Part shown: positions 32,116 through 40,616 of the stretch, piece by piece
How the letters are laid out: every line of letters begins with the position of its first letter
Numbering within the stretch: position 1 is the stretch's first letter
Origin: an uncultured Pelagibacteraceae bacterium
GTDB lineage: Bacteria; Pseudomonadota; Alphaproteobacteria; Pelagibacterales; Pelagibacteraceae
Length of the DNA: 42,885 nt
Assembly: GCA_902558585.1 (NCBI GenBank)
Contig: CACEEO010000007.1
Coordinates: forward strand, 1 to 42,885
Direction of reading: 5' to 3'
The notes under the pieces: generated by a model
What the model saw: only the letters and a program-made list of their open reading frames with translations
Databases searched by the model: none
What the model was told of the DNA's origin: nothing
Made by a program: the position numbers and the translations under genes

Positions 32116-32699
32116 AATTAGAATTAAGAAAATTTACAAAATTTGTAGACAAAACTTTTATTGAAGGTGGCAAAGAAGCGAAGGTGCCTGTTTTATTAGT
32201 ATCAGTAGCAGCTGTGTTTAAAAATCCATGGCATGGACAAGGTTTTGTTGAAGATCTAAGACCAGCTATTTTAGATCTTGCACCTAAATTAGGTGATTTA
32301 CTTGTTCCAGAATTGATAAAAGAAATTGGATCAGCTGAAAAAATATTAGCATATGGCAAGGCAGGTGTAGTTGGACTTAACGGCGAAATTGAACATGCTT
32401 CAGCTTTTATTCATACTTTAAGATTTGGTAATAAATTTAGAGATGCAGTTGGTGGAACTTCCTATTTAAGTTTTACCAATACAAGGGGACCTGCTGGATC
32501 AAAGATTGCAATTCCAATGATGCATAAAACAGATTCTGGATTGAGACCATATTACCTAACTCATGAATTTACTATTCATGATGCTCCCTTCGACGATGAG
32601 GTGGTTATTGCAATTGGTGGAGCATCAAGTGGTAGAGCGCATGCAAGAACTGGTGACAGATATCAAGATATGAAAGAAATGGGCATTGAGCCAAAATAA
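32112..32699 (+). CDS. DUF1185 (amino-acid-synthesis family) protein
   Basis: A 195-residue soluble protein matching the DUF1185 pattern: an opening stretch MKLELRKFTKFVDKTFIEGGK, then AVFKNPWHGQGFVEDL, AYGKAGVVGLNGEIEHASAF and a C-terminal DDEVVIAIGGASSGRAHARTGDR. The family is labelled amino acid synthesis protein without a known reaction. DUF1185 genes often lie next to luciferase-like monooxygenase genes, as here, implying a shared pathway (from general knowledge). It overlaps the TPP-enzyme gene by 4 bases (ATGA) and precedes the alpha/beta hydrolase by a few bases. The conserved His, Glu and Asp residues could form an active site, but I cannot assign one. Confidence 0.8.
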   Translation: MKLELRKFTKFVDKTFIEGGKEAKVPVLLVSVAAVFKNPWHGQGFVEDLRPAILDLAPKLGDLLVPELIKEIGSAEKILAYGKAGVVGLNGEIEHASAFIHTLRFGNKFRDAVGGTSYLSFTNTRGPAGSKIAIPMMHKTDSGLRPYYLTHEFTIHDAPFDDEVVIAIGGASSGRAHARTGDRYQDMKEMGIEPK

Positions 32700-32705
32700 T
32701 TCTTG

Positions 32706-33494
32706 ATGACAACAGGAACTACTGCCTCAGGAACCTATTACTTATTCAATAAAAAAAATCAAGAAGTCCCAATAGTATTTGTACATGGTGTTGGTCTTTC
32801 TCATGAAATTTGGCAGCCTCAGCTTGAATTTTTTAATTATCATTCAACTATTGCTTACGACATTTTAGGTCATGGAAAATCGTCATTAGAAGAAGGACAA
32901 ATAAGTTTTGATGATTTTTCTGAACAACTAATTGAGCTAATGGACCATCTTAATATTAAAAAAATTCATCTTGTAGGTTTCTCTATAGGGTCGTTAATTG
33001 CACGAAATTTCGCAACGAAACATAATGAACGATTACATACATTAACTCTTTTGTGTTCTATTTATAAAAGAACTGAGGAACAACAAAAAATAGTTAATCA
33101 AAGGTTTGAACAAGCAAAACAAGAATTAAAACTCTCAAAACAAGCCCTGAAAAGATGGTTTACTGATAAATATCTAGAAAATAATCCAGAAATATATGAA
33201 AAAATAAGTTCAATTTTGTCTGCTAATAATATGAATAATTTTTTAAAGGTTTACGAGCTATTCGTTAATCATAAAAATGATGAAGATTTTAATAAAATTA
33301 AAGTTAGCACGCTGGTTATGACAGGTGAATACGACATTGGCTCAACAGTAAAAATGTCTCAAGAATTGAATGCTTTAATCTCTAAAAGTCAATTAAAGAT
33401 CATTAAAGATGGAAAACATCTTTGTGGTATTGAGTGTGCTGATGATGTAAATTTAACAATCAAAAATTTTATTAAATCTTATGACTATACTTAA
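32706..33494 (+). CDS. Alpha/beta-fold hydrolase
   Basis: A 262-residue alpha/beta hydrolase, start taken as the ATG at 32706 (a TTG one codon earlier is possible). The oxyanion-hole motif VFVHGVGLSHEIW is at 24-36, nucleophile Ser93 in VGFSIGSLIA, acid Asp210 in TGEYDIGST and His238 in GKHLCGIE. The arrangement resembles 3-oxoadipate enol-lactonase and related ester or lactone hydrolases. After a flavin monooxygenase, a Baeyer-Villiger-type ester or lactone would be a natural substrate (inference). The aldehyde dehydrogenase gene begins inside its last codons (33481). Confidence 0.85.
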   Translation: MTTGTTASGTYYLFNKKNQEVPIVFVHGVGLSHEIWQPQLEFFNYHSTIAYDILGHGKSSLEEGQISFDDFSEQLIELMDHLNIKKIHLVGFSIGSLIARNFATKHNERLHTLTLLCSIYKRTEEQQKIVNQRFEQAKQELKLSKQALKRWFTDKYLENNPEIYEKISSILSANNMNNFLKVYELFVNHKNDEDFNKIKVSTLVMTGEYDIGSTVKMSQELNALISKSQLKIIKDGKHLCGIECADDVNLTIKNFIKSYDYT

Positions 33495-34962
33495 ACAATA
33501 CAAAATGTTTATTAATGGCGAGTGGGTTGACTCTGAAAGCAAAAAAACATTTGAAACTCTAAATCCAGAACATAATGAACCTTGGGCAATTGTTCCAGAA
33601 GCAAATGCTAAAGATGTTGATAATGCAGTTAAAGCTGCGCAAAAAGCATTCGAGGGTGAATGGCCCAAGCTACTTCCTAGAGAAAGAGCTAAATATTTAA
33701 GAGCTATTGGAGATCAATTGAGAGAGAATGCAGAAATGCTAGGAGAAATAGAAACAATTGATACTGGAAAACTCTATAGAGAAACAAAAAAGCAAGCAGT
33801 TTATATAGCAGAATATTACGACTATTATGCTGGCTTGGCAGATAAAGTTGAAGGCACAGTTTTGCCAATAGATAAACCAAATGTTCAAGCAATAACAACT
33901 AGAATACCTATAGGTGTTATAGCTGCAATAATTCCTTGGAATTCACAAATGTTTTTAACTGCGACTAAAGTAGCACCAGCACTTGCAATGGGTAATACAG
34001 TTGTAATTAAATCTTCTGAACTTGCCCCTGCTGTTTTGTTTGAATTTGCAAAATTAATTGAAAAAACTGGGATCCCTAAAGGTGTAGTGAATGTAATTAC
34101 AGGATTTGGAGATCCTTGTGGTAAAAGTTTAACTACTCACAATTTAATTGAAAAAGTTGCTTTTACTGGTGGTCCTGAAACAGCGCGACATATAATTAGA
34201 AACTCTGCGGAAAATTTATCTGAAGTAAGTTTAGAGCTAGGTGGAAAAAGTCCAGTTGCAGTGTTTGATGATGCAGAACAAGAAAATGCAATAAATGGAA
34301 TTACAGCTGGAATATTTGGTGCAAGTGGACAAAGTTGTATAGCAGGATCAAGACTTTATTTGCAAAAAGGAATTTATGATGAATTTTTAGATAAACTTTC
34401 AAAACGTGCATCACAAATAAAAATTGGAGCACCAATGGATCCAGAAACGGAGATGGGTCCCTTAAGTAATTTTAAACAATTAGAGGTAATAGAAAAAAAT
34501 ATTAAAGACACAATTGATCAAGGTGGAAAAATTAAGTGTGGAGGTGAAAGACACTCCTTTTCAAATAAAGGATATTACTTTCCTCCTACAATTATAGAAT
34601 GTGATAATCACAATCTGCCTGTAGCAGAAAATGAATTATTTGGACCTGTATTATCAGTAATGAAATTTGATACAGAAGAGGAAGTAATTTCGAAAATGAA
34701 CGATAATCAATATGGATTATCTTCTGGTGTTTATACAAGTAATTTATCCAGAGGGATGAGAGTCTCAAAAGCAATTAGGGCAGGAATAACATTTGTAAAT
34801 ACTTATAGATTAATTTCACCTTCAGCTCCTTTTGGGGGTATCAAGGATAGTGGATATGGAAAAGAAGCAGGAATTGACTCAATTAAAGACTACACACGAG
34901 TAAAAACAACATGGTTCTACACATCAGACGAACCTTCTCTAGATCCTTTCTCAATAAGATAA
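33481..34962 (+). CDS. NAD(P)-dependent aldehyde dehydrogenase
   Basis: A 493-residue aldehyde dehydrogenase. PWNSQ lies at 152-156 (N154), the general base is E252 in LELGGKSPV, catalytic Cys286 is in ASGQSCIAGSRL, and ENELFGPVLSV and the C-terminal FGGIKDSGYGKEAG motif are present. The sequence resembles betaine-aldehyde or other semialdehyde dehydrogenases, without a residue set that fixes the substrate. It overlaps the alpha/beta hydrolase gene by 14 bases and closes the LLM-TPP-DUF1185-hydrolase-ALDH operon. It could also supply the betaine-aldehyde dehydrogenase step missing near betA, but its operon context argues for the flavin-enzyme pathway. Confidence 0.88.
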   Translation: MTILKQYKMFINGEWVDSESKKTFETLNPEHNEPWAIVPEANAKDVDNAVKAAQKAFEGEWPKLLPRERAKYLRAIGDQLRENAEMLGEIETIDTGKLYRETKKQAVYIAEYYDYYAGLADKVEGTVLPIDKPNVQAITTRIPIGVIAAIIPWNSQMFLTATKVAPALAMGNTVVIKSSELAPAVLFEFAKLIEKTGIPKGVVNVITGFGDPCGKSLTTHNLIEKVAFTGGPETARHIIRNSAENLSEVSLELGGKSPVAVFDDAEQENAINGITAGIFGASGQSCIAGSRLYLQKGIYDEFLDKLSKRASQIKIGAPMDPETEMGPLSNFKQLEVIEKNIKDTIDQGGKIKCGGERHSFSNKGYYFPPTIIECDNHNLPVAENELFGPVLSVMKFDTEEEVISKMNDNQYGLSSGVYTSNLSRGMRVSKAIRAGITFVNTYRLISPSAPFGGIKDSGYGKEAGIDSIKDYTRVKTTWFYTSDEPSLDPFSIR

Positions 34963-34997
34963 TCCATATCAATTAACTCATCTAAAATAGGATAATT

Positions 34998-35027
34998 TTG
35001 TCATTGAATATTGATTGTATTCATAAT
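34998..35027 (+). promoter_or_regulatory. Candidate sigma-70 promoter for the branched-chain-type binding protein
   Basis: TTGTCA (34998-35003) and CATAAT (35022-35027) match the -35 and -10 consensus at five of six bases each, with an 18-base spacer, about 43 bases before the start codon at 35070. It lies in the 107-base gap after the ALDH gene, so the binding protein probably has its own transcript. Confidence 0.5.
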
Positions 35028-35069
35028 TAAATTAGTTTTTATAAATTGTTAACAATAAAGAGGAAGATA

Positions 35070-36251
35070 ATGAGAAAACTATTTATCGCTGCATTTATGT
35101 TTGTTTCTATTTTTGGAACAAAGGTAATGGCAGATATTAAAATGGGGATCATCTTAGGATTCACTGGTCCTATTGAATCTCTAACTCCAGCTATGGCTGC
35201 ATCTGCAGAGCTTGCATTTAAAGAAGCTTCTGACTCAGGTTCGCTATTAGGTGGGAAAAAAATTGAAGTAATGAGAGCAGACTCAACTTGTGTAGACTCA
35301 GCAGCAGCGACAGCAGCAGCTGAAGGTTTAATATCAGGTGGTGTGGCTGCAATCATGGGAGCAGACTGTTCAGGTGTAACTGGTGCAATTGCAACAAACG
35401 TTGCTGTACCAAATGGTGTAGTAATGATTTCACCTTCTGCAACTTCTCCAGGATTAACAACTCTAGATGATAAAGGGTACTTCTTTAGAACTGCTCCATC
35501 AGATGCTAGAGGTGGTCAAATTTTAGCTGATATAACTAAAGATAGAAAAGTAAAAAGTGTTGCAATCACTTATACTAACAATGACTATGGCAAAGGTTTA
35601 GCTGATGTATATAAAGCGGCAGTTGAAGCTCATGGTATTAAAGTTACAACTGTAACTGCTCACGAAGATGGAAAAGCAGATTACTCATCTGAAGTAGCAA
35701 CTCTTGCTTCTGCTGGTGGTGATGCTGTAGCTGTTATTGGTTATCTTGACCAAGGAGGAAAAGGAATCATTCAAGCTTCTTTAGACTCTGGTGCATTTGA
35801 TAAATTTGTTTTATCAGATGGTATGATCGGTCAATCTTTAGTTGATGCTTTTGGTAAAGATTTAAGCAAATCATTTGGATCAATGCCAGGTTCTACTGGC
35901 AAAGGTGCAGGTATATTTGCTGAAGTTGCAAAAGCTGGTGGTGTAGAGGCATCTGGCCCATACACAGCTGAGTCTTACGATGCAGCTGCTTTAATCGTTC
36001 TTGCAATGCAAGCAGGTAACTCTGCTGACAGAGCATCTATTGCAAAAAATGTAATGGATGTTGCTAATGCTCCTGGAAAAAAGATTTACCCAGGTGAACT
36101 TAAGAAAGGTTTAGATTTACTAGCGAAAGGTAAAAAGATAAATTACGAAGGTGCTACTGGAGTAACTTTTACTAGTGTTGGTGAAGCTGAAGGTTCTTTC
36201 TTAGAACAAGAAATTAAAGGCGGAAAATTCAAAACTAAAAAACAAAGATAA
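35070..36251 (+). CDS. Branched-chain amino acid-type (LivK-like) ABC transporter substrate-binding protein
   Basis: A 393-residue periplasmic type-I binding protein. The start is the ATG at 35070, preceded by GAGGAAG; a TTG at 35046 is unlikely. The signal peptide ends near residue 21 (KVMA), and the mature protein opens DIKMGIILGFTGPIESLTP as in LivK/urea/amide-binding proteins. SATSPGLT and ITYTNNDYGKGLADV are family motifs. The matching permease and ATPase genes (37530-41404) are on the opposite strand, converging on it, with an MFS gene between. Codon choice looks more GC-rich than its neighbours, consistent with high expression. The ligand is unknown: amino acids, glutarate or the substrate of the flavin-enzyme operon are candidates. 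Confidence 0.87.
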   Translation: MRKLFIAAFMFVSIFGTKVMADIKMGIILGFTGPIESLTPAMAASAELAFKEASDSGSLLGGKKIEVMRADSTCVDSAAATAAAEGLISGGVAAIMGADCSGVTGAIATNVAVPNGVVMISPSATSPGLTTLDDKGYFFRTAPSDARGGQILADITKDRKVKSVAITYTNNDYGKGLADVYKAAVEAHGIKVTTVTAHEDGKADYSSEVATLASAGGDAVAVIGYLDQGGKGIIQASLDSGAFDKFVLSDGMIGQSLVDAFGKDLSKSFGSMPGSTGKGAGIFAEVAKAGGVEASGPYTAESYDAAALIVLAMQAGNSADRASIAKNVMDVANAPGKKIYPGELKKGLDLLAKGKKINYEGATGVTFTSVGEAEGSFLEQEIKGGKFKTKKQR

Positions 36252-36266
36252 TTTTTTATCTTAATT

Positions 36267-36303
36267 AAAAAAACCCCAGTAATTTAATTACTGGGGTTTT
36301 TTT
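36267..36303. terminator. Bidirectional terminator between convergent binding-protein and MFS genes
   Basis: AAACCCCAGTAATT (36271-36284) and AATTACTGGGGTTT (36286-36299) form a 14-bp perfect stem with a one-base centre, flanked by an A run on the left and a T run on the right, so it works in both directions. The left-going MFS gene ends within it: its stop codon is at 36284-36286, so one arm also encodes the last residues of the protein. Confidence 0.9.
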
Positions 36304-37453
36304 TTAAATCAGCTCTTATAGTAGAAAGAGTTATTATAATTAAAAAAATTAGACAAATTAAATTCATAGTTTTCCAACTAGTAAGGCTAAGAAATACTCC
36401 GGCAGACAAACTAGCTACTGCTTGAATAGAATAAACTATTAAATCGTTATATCCTTGAGCTCTAAATTTTTCTTCTTCTCTGTAGCACAAAACAAGTAAG
36501 CTAGTTCCTGATATAAATAAAAAATTCCACCCTAGACCCAAAAAAATAAGAGCAATCAAGTAATTAGTAAAATTTTGTTCAAATAAACTAGTAATAATTG
36601 TAACTAAAAACAATAATACTCCCATATACATAATTTTGCTATGTCCAAACCTTCTAATCAAATTTCCAGTAACCAGCGAAGGTAAAAACATTGCTGCTAT
36701 GTGAAGCTGAATAACAAAACCTGTTTTAGACAAACTTATTTTCTCCATCAAATGCATACTTATAGGAGTGGCTGTCATTAAAAAAGTCATTACGGCATAG
36801 GCAAAAGCAGAAGCTACAAGTGCCTGTAGAAATCTTGGTTGAGAAATAAGTTCAAAAAAACTTCTTCCAGTTTTATATTGATTAATTGATGTTTTTTTTG
36901 GTTCGTGAAAAAAAAATAAAAATATTGTTGATAAAATAGATAATATAGCAAGCGCAAAATAAGAACCGGCATACATATGATCCGAAATAAATCCTTTAAA
37001 AATATTTGCAATATTTGGACCAATAAATGCTGAGCCTATTCCTGCTAATAATATTATAGAAATTGCTTTAGGTGCATAATCCTTGTTCACAACTTCGACT
37101 GCCGCAAAACGATATTGATGACTGAAAGCTATACCTCCACCAATTAAAAAACATCCCAAATTATATAAGAGAAAGCTTTCAGTTATTATTGAGTATGCTG
37201 TTAAAAGAGACGCTAGACTTGTTCCTATTGATGCATAAATAAATCCAAATTTTCGACCGATTATACTCATTATCTTCGCAGCAAATAAAGCAAACAATGC
37301 AATTCCAACAACTGATAAAGCCATTGGAAGAGTTGCTAAAGATTTTGTTGGACTAAATTCAGAACCAATTATACCGCTTAAAAATACTGTAACAGGAGCA
37401 GCCGTGAAAGCAAAAATCTGGCTTAATATAAGTAACAAGAGATTTTTATTCAT
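36284..37453 (-). CDS. Major facilitator superfamily transporter
   Basis: A 389-residue integral membrane protein with about twelve hydrophobic helices. An MFS-type loop motif is present between TM2 and TM3 (AAKIMSIIGRKFGFIYAS) and a long polar central loop around residues 190-205 separates the two halves. It resembles drug/metabolite exporters, substrate unknown. The start codon shares one base with the stop of a 23-residue membrane peptide, so translation is coupled to it. The last codons lie in the bidirectional terminator. It is the last gene of the leftward Liv/ProC-like/GlaH group. Confidence 0.82.
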   Translation of the reverse strand: MNKNLLLLILSQIFAFTAAPVTVFLSGIIGSEFSPTKSLATLPMALSVVGIALFALFAAKIMSIIGRKFGFIYASIGTSLASLLTAYSIITESFLLYNLGCFLIGGGIAFSHQYRFAAVEVVNKDYAPKAISIILLAGIGSAFIGPNIANIFKGFISDHMYAGSYFALAILSILSTIFLFFFHEPKKTSINQYKTGRSFFELISQPRFLQALVASAFAYAVMTFLMTATPISMHLMEKISLSKTGFVIQLHIAAMFLPSLVTGNLIRRFGHSKIMYMGVLLFLVTIITSLFEQNFTNYLIALIFLGLGWNFLFISGTSLLVLCYREEEKFRAQGYNDLIVYSIQAVASLSAGVFLSLTSWKTMNLICLIFLIIITLSTIRADLKKNPSN

Positions 37454-37524
37454 TAAAAGAATAAATACTTGTCAGCCATATACAATGCCCAAGCGGCAGC
37501 GGCACCTAATATAATATATTTCAT
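37453..37524 (-). CDS. Small 23-residue hydrophobic peptide
   Basis: Between livM and the MFS gene lies a short open frame of 23 codons from ATG at 37524 to TAA at 37453-37455. It begins MKYIILGAAAAWALYM and ends with a DKYLFF tail, a shape that fits a single membrane helix with a charged C-terminal end. It starts 5 bases after the livM stop and its stop overlaps the MFS start (TAATG), so it fills the gap exactly and is coupled on the downstream side. No clear ribosome-binding site is seen; reinitiation after livM would be needed. It may be a small transporter-associated membrane protein or only a coupling leader. Confidence 0.5.
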   Translation of the reverse strand: MKYIILGAAAAWALYMADKYLFF

Positions 37525-37529
37525 TTGGT

Positions 37530-38900
37530 TTACTTTATTTCTATTTTTTCAGGAAGTATACCTTTAGGTCGATACCTCATTATGAATAATAATCCTAATC
37601 CCATCATTAAAAATCTGAAATAAGGAACACTTTCTATTAAATGAGCTTTAAGTGCATTTGTTTCAGGAATTCCAGCAGTGAAAAAATTTATTAAAAATAA
37701 TGATATTGGTGCAGCTTCAATCCATAAGAACCAAACAACAAATCCTCCTAAAATTGCTCCAAAATTATTTCCACTTCCTCCAACAATTACCATCACCCAA
37801 ATCAAAAAAGTATATCTCATAGGTCTATAGCTTCCTGGGGTAAATAAACCATCTTGAGTAACTAACATTGCACCAGCAATTCCAACAATAGCTGAACCTA
37901 GAATAAAAATTAATAAATGTTGTTTAACAACATTTTTACCCATTGCATTTGCAGCTTCCTCATTATCTCTTATTGCCCTCATCATTCTTCCCCATGGAGA
38001 ATAAAGTGCTTTTTGAGTTAAAATTAAAAGAATAATTACAACTACCAGGAATAATCCAGAGTAACATAATTTTACAAATACTGATGATCCTTCGATCACA
38101 AGTTGATTTAAAGCAGCTTGTCGATCAGCTAAATTCTCAATTAAACTTAATTTTCCTGAATTAAACTTTTCAACTAATTTGATAAACCAATCTGTCGTTT
38201 GAAGATCTACCTCATACGGTGCAGGTCTTTTTAATCCAATAACGTTTTTAACACCTCTAGTGAGCCAGTCTTCGTGTTTAATAATTGCAATAACAATTTC
38301 AGAAATAAGAAGAGTGGCAATTGCTAAATAATCAGCTCTAAGACCAAGGGCAACTTTTCCAACTATAAAAGCTAAACCGCCAGCAAAAAGAGCTCCTACT
38401 ATCCAAGAAAATATAATTGGTAATCCAAATCCTCCTAGGAAACCAGTTTTAGCTGGATCAACTGCTTCGATAGCCTCTATACCTGGTTCTGCAGAAAACC
38501 TAATAAGCAAAATACCTGAAATTATGATTGCAGCTATGCTGTATGTTCTTATTTTTGATTTTTCAAATCTTTTTAAAATGAAACGTATAACCAATACCAT
38601 TACTACTATTAGCCATAATGACATTAAAATATCAAAACCTCCTGCCCTCCAAGCTTCTTGAACAGGATCTACAGATATCAATACCGCAGCTAAACCACCT
38701 AAAGCTGTATAACCCATAATTCCAAAATTAATTAAGCCAGCATATCCCCATTGAATATTTGCACCCATTGTCATAACTGCAGAAATCAAACAAAGATTAA
38801 ATATTGATAATGCTATGTTCCAAGACTGAAATATCCCAACCATCAGAATGAGCACCATCATGATACTGTAAGCTGCAATTACATTTAGGTTTTTTCTCAC
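37530..38900 (-). CDS. livM: Branched-chain amino acid-type ABC transporter permease LivM
   Basis: A 456-residue permease, longer than typical LivM. The core is recognisable: NIQWGYAGLINFGIMGYTALGG near 48-70, LRADYLAIATLLISEIVIAIIKHEDWLTRG around 188-217, and MVIVGGSGNNFGAILGGFVVWFLWIEAAP toward the C-terminus. The added length comes from extra hydrophobic sequence at about 95-135 and a long soluble loop at about 220-275 (DLQTTDWFIKLVEKFN region). The start is GTG at 38900, overlapping the livH stop by 4 bases (GTGA). It forms the channel with LivH. Confidence 0.9.
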   Translation of the reverse strand: MRKNLNVIAAYSIMMVLILMVGIFQSWNIALSIFNLCLISAVMTMGANIQWGYAGLINFGIMGYTALGGLAAVLISVDPVQEAWRAGGFDILMSLWLIVVMVLVIRFILKRFEKSKIRTYSIAAIIISGILLIRFSAEPGIEAIEAVDPAKTGFLGGFGLPIIFSWIVGALFAGGLAFIVGKVALGLRADYLAIATLLISEIVIAIIKHEDWLTRGVKNVIGLKRPAPYEVDLQTTDWFIKLVEKFNSGKLSLIENLADRQAALNQLVIEGSSVFVKLCYSGLFLVVVIILLILTQKALYSPWGRMMRAIRDNEEAANAMGKNVVKQHLLIFILGSAIVGIAGAMLVTQDGLFTPGSYRPMRYTFLIWVMVIVGGSGNNFGAILGGFVVWFLWIEAAPISLFLINFFTAGIPETNALKAHLIESVPYFRFLMMGLGLLFIMRYRPKGILPEKIEIK

Positions 38901-39907
38901 AATACTTTCCCCTTAAATATTCCTGACGGCCGATATATTAAAACTATTACAAGTATGGAGAATGATACAGCAAATTTATAATCTGTAGACAGAAGTTGAA
39001 CTAAACTATCTGGCTCCATACTTTCTGGCAAAACATACATAAAAAATTTCTTGTAGGCATAAGTTAATAAAATTTCTGAAAAAGCAATTACATATCCACC
39101 TAAAAAAGCTCCAAACGGATTTCCAATTCCTCCAACTATTGCAGCAGCGAAAATAGGAAGCATATTATTAAAGTATGTAAATGGTTTAAAACTTTTATCT
39201 AAGCCATATAAAGCACCACCTATTGTAGCTAAAATTCCAGCAATAACCCACGTAACTAAAACTATTTTTTTTGGATCAATACCTGATAGCAAAGCAAGAT
39301 CCTCATTATCAGAATAAGCTTTCATGCTTTTGCCAGTTTTTGTTTTGTTTAAAAACCAAAATAATAAAGATACCAAAACTATTGTAACAAATATTGTTAA
39401 CACCTGAGTTGATTTTAGTGCAAGACCCTCGTTTAATCCTGTCATCTCCTTAAACTCACGAGCTTTAATAATGAATTTTTCACCATCAAAAAATCTTCTG
39501 TCACTAGGTCCGATTATGATTCTTACCACGGCTTGTGTTACAAACATTACTCCAATACTTACCATTGCAAACTGAACTGGGGGACTTTTTTGGTTTCTAT
39601 AGTATTTGAAAACGAACTTATCAATTAAAAGCATATAAAGAATCATGAAAATAATTCCAAATGGAATAGCTAATAAAGCTGTAGGCAAAACACCTAGAGA
39701 GACTCCTAAAGATTGAAAGTACCATGTAAATAAGATTGTCATCATGGTCCCAAAAGACATCATGTCGCCAGTTGCAAAGTTTGCAAATCGTAAAATTCCA
39801 TAGATTAGTGTTACAAATATTGCACCTAGTGCTAACTGAGAACCATAAGTTAATGCGGGAATAAAAATATAATTTAATAAAAGAATTATCGCATTTACAA
39901 AATCCAT
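38897..39907 (-). CDS. livH: Branched-chain amino acid-type ABC transporter permease LivH
   Basis: A 336-residue inner-membrane permease. GSQLALGAIFVTLIYGILRFANFATGDMMSFGTM near 22-55 is the characteristic LivH region, and the C-terminal half has FNNMLPIFAAAIVGGIGNPFGAFLGG, the conserved permease/ATPase coupling segment. It has about eight hydrophobic helices. It lies one base after livF and overlaps livM, within the order livG-livF-livH-livM transcribed leftward. The matching binding protein is probably the convergent gene at 35070. Confidence 0.9.
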   Translation of the reverse strand: MDFVNAIILLLNYIFIPALTYGSQLALGAIFVTLIYGILRFANFATGDMMSFGTMMTILFTWYFQSLGVSLGVLPTALLAIPFGIIFMILYMLLIDKFVFKYYRNQKSPPVQFAMVSIGVMFVTQAVVRIIIGPSDRRFFDGEKFIIKAREFKEMTGLNEGLALKSTQVLTIFVTIVLVSLLFWFLNKTKTGKSMKAYSDNEDLALLSGIDPKKIVLVTWVIAGILATIGGALYGLDKSFKPFTYFNNMLPIFAAAIVGGIGNPFGAFLGGYVIAFSEILLTYAYKKFFMYVLPESMEPDSLVQLLSTDYKFAVSFSILVIVLIYRPSGIFKGKVL

Positions 39908-39908
39908 A

Positions 39909-40616
39909 TTAACCTCCCAAAAAAGAGCTTCTTACTCTTGGATCGTCTAATAATTCTTTTCCAGTTCCTGAATAACGATTTTCTCCAGTAACCAGAACGT
40001 AGCCCCTATCTGAAATGCTTAATGCTTGTTTTGCATTTTGTTCTACCATTAAGATAGCAACATTTGTTCTTTTAACTTTAACAATATGATCAAATAATTC
40101 ATCCATAACGATTGGAGATACTCCAGCTGTTGGCTCATCTAACATTAATACAGTAGGCTTAATCATTAATGCTCGACCTAGAGCCACTTGTTGTCTTTGA
40201 CCTCCGGAAAGTTCACCAACCATCTGATTTCTTTTCTCTCTTAAAATTGGAAATAATTCGTAAATTTCCTCAATTATATTTTCGATTTCATCCTCGATAA
40301 GAAATGCACCCATTTCTAAATTTTCTTCAACAGTCATCCCTGCAAAGACATTTTTAGTCTGTGGCACAAAAGAAATACCTTGTTTAACTCTGTCTTGAGG
40401 AGATAATTTTGAAATATCTTTGCCATCAATCTTTACTGATCCAGATTTTAGATTCAACAAACCCAACATTGCTTTCATAGCAGTTGATTTACCAGCACCA
40501 TTAGGGCCCAAAATAGAAACTATTTCACCTTTATTAACATTTACTGAACACGAAATAATAATGTCAGGACCATTACCATAACCACCTGTCATTTCTATTC
40601 CTTCAAAATATGCCAT
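39909..40616 (-). CDS. livF: Branched-chain amino acid-type ABC transporter ATP-binding protein LivF
   Basis: A 235-residue ATPase of normal LivF length. Walker A GPNGAGKS is at 37-44, the Q-loop lies in SFVPQTKNVFAGMTV, the signature is LSGGQRQQVALGRAL, Walker B with D-loop is MLDEPTAGVSP, and MVEQNAKQAL contains the H-loop position, where Liv-type proteins carry VEQN. It pairs with LivG. Start and livG stop share the base at 40616. Confidence 0.9.
   Translation of the reverse strand: MAYFEGIEMTGGYGNGPDIIISCSVNVNKGEIVSILGPNGAGKSTAMKAMLGLLNLKSGSVKIDGKDISKLSPQDRVKQGISFVPQTKNVFAGMTVEENLEMGAFLIEDEIENIIEEIYELFPILREKRNQMVGELSGGQRQQVALGRALMIKPTVLMLDEPTAGVSPIVMDELFDHIVKVKRTNVAILMVEQNAKQALSISDRGYVLVTGENRYSGTGKELLDDPRVRSSFLGG

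Noticed and set aside
35046..35069. Upstream TTG start extending the LivK-like binding protein
   Set aside because: The ATG at 35070 has a GAGGAAG site and starts a normal signal peptide; the extension would spoil it.
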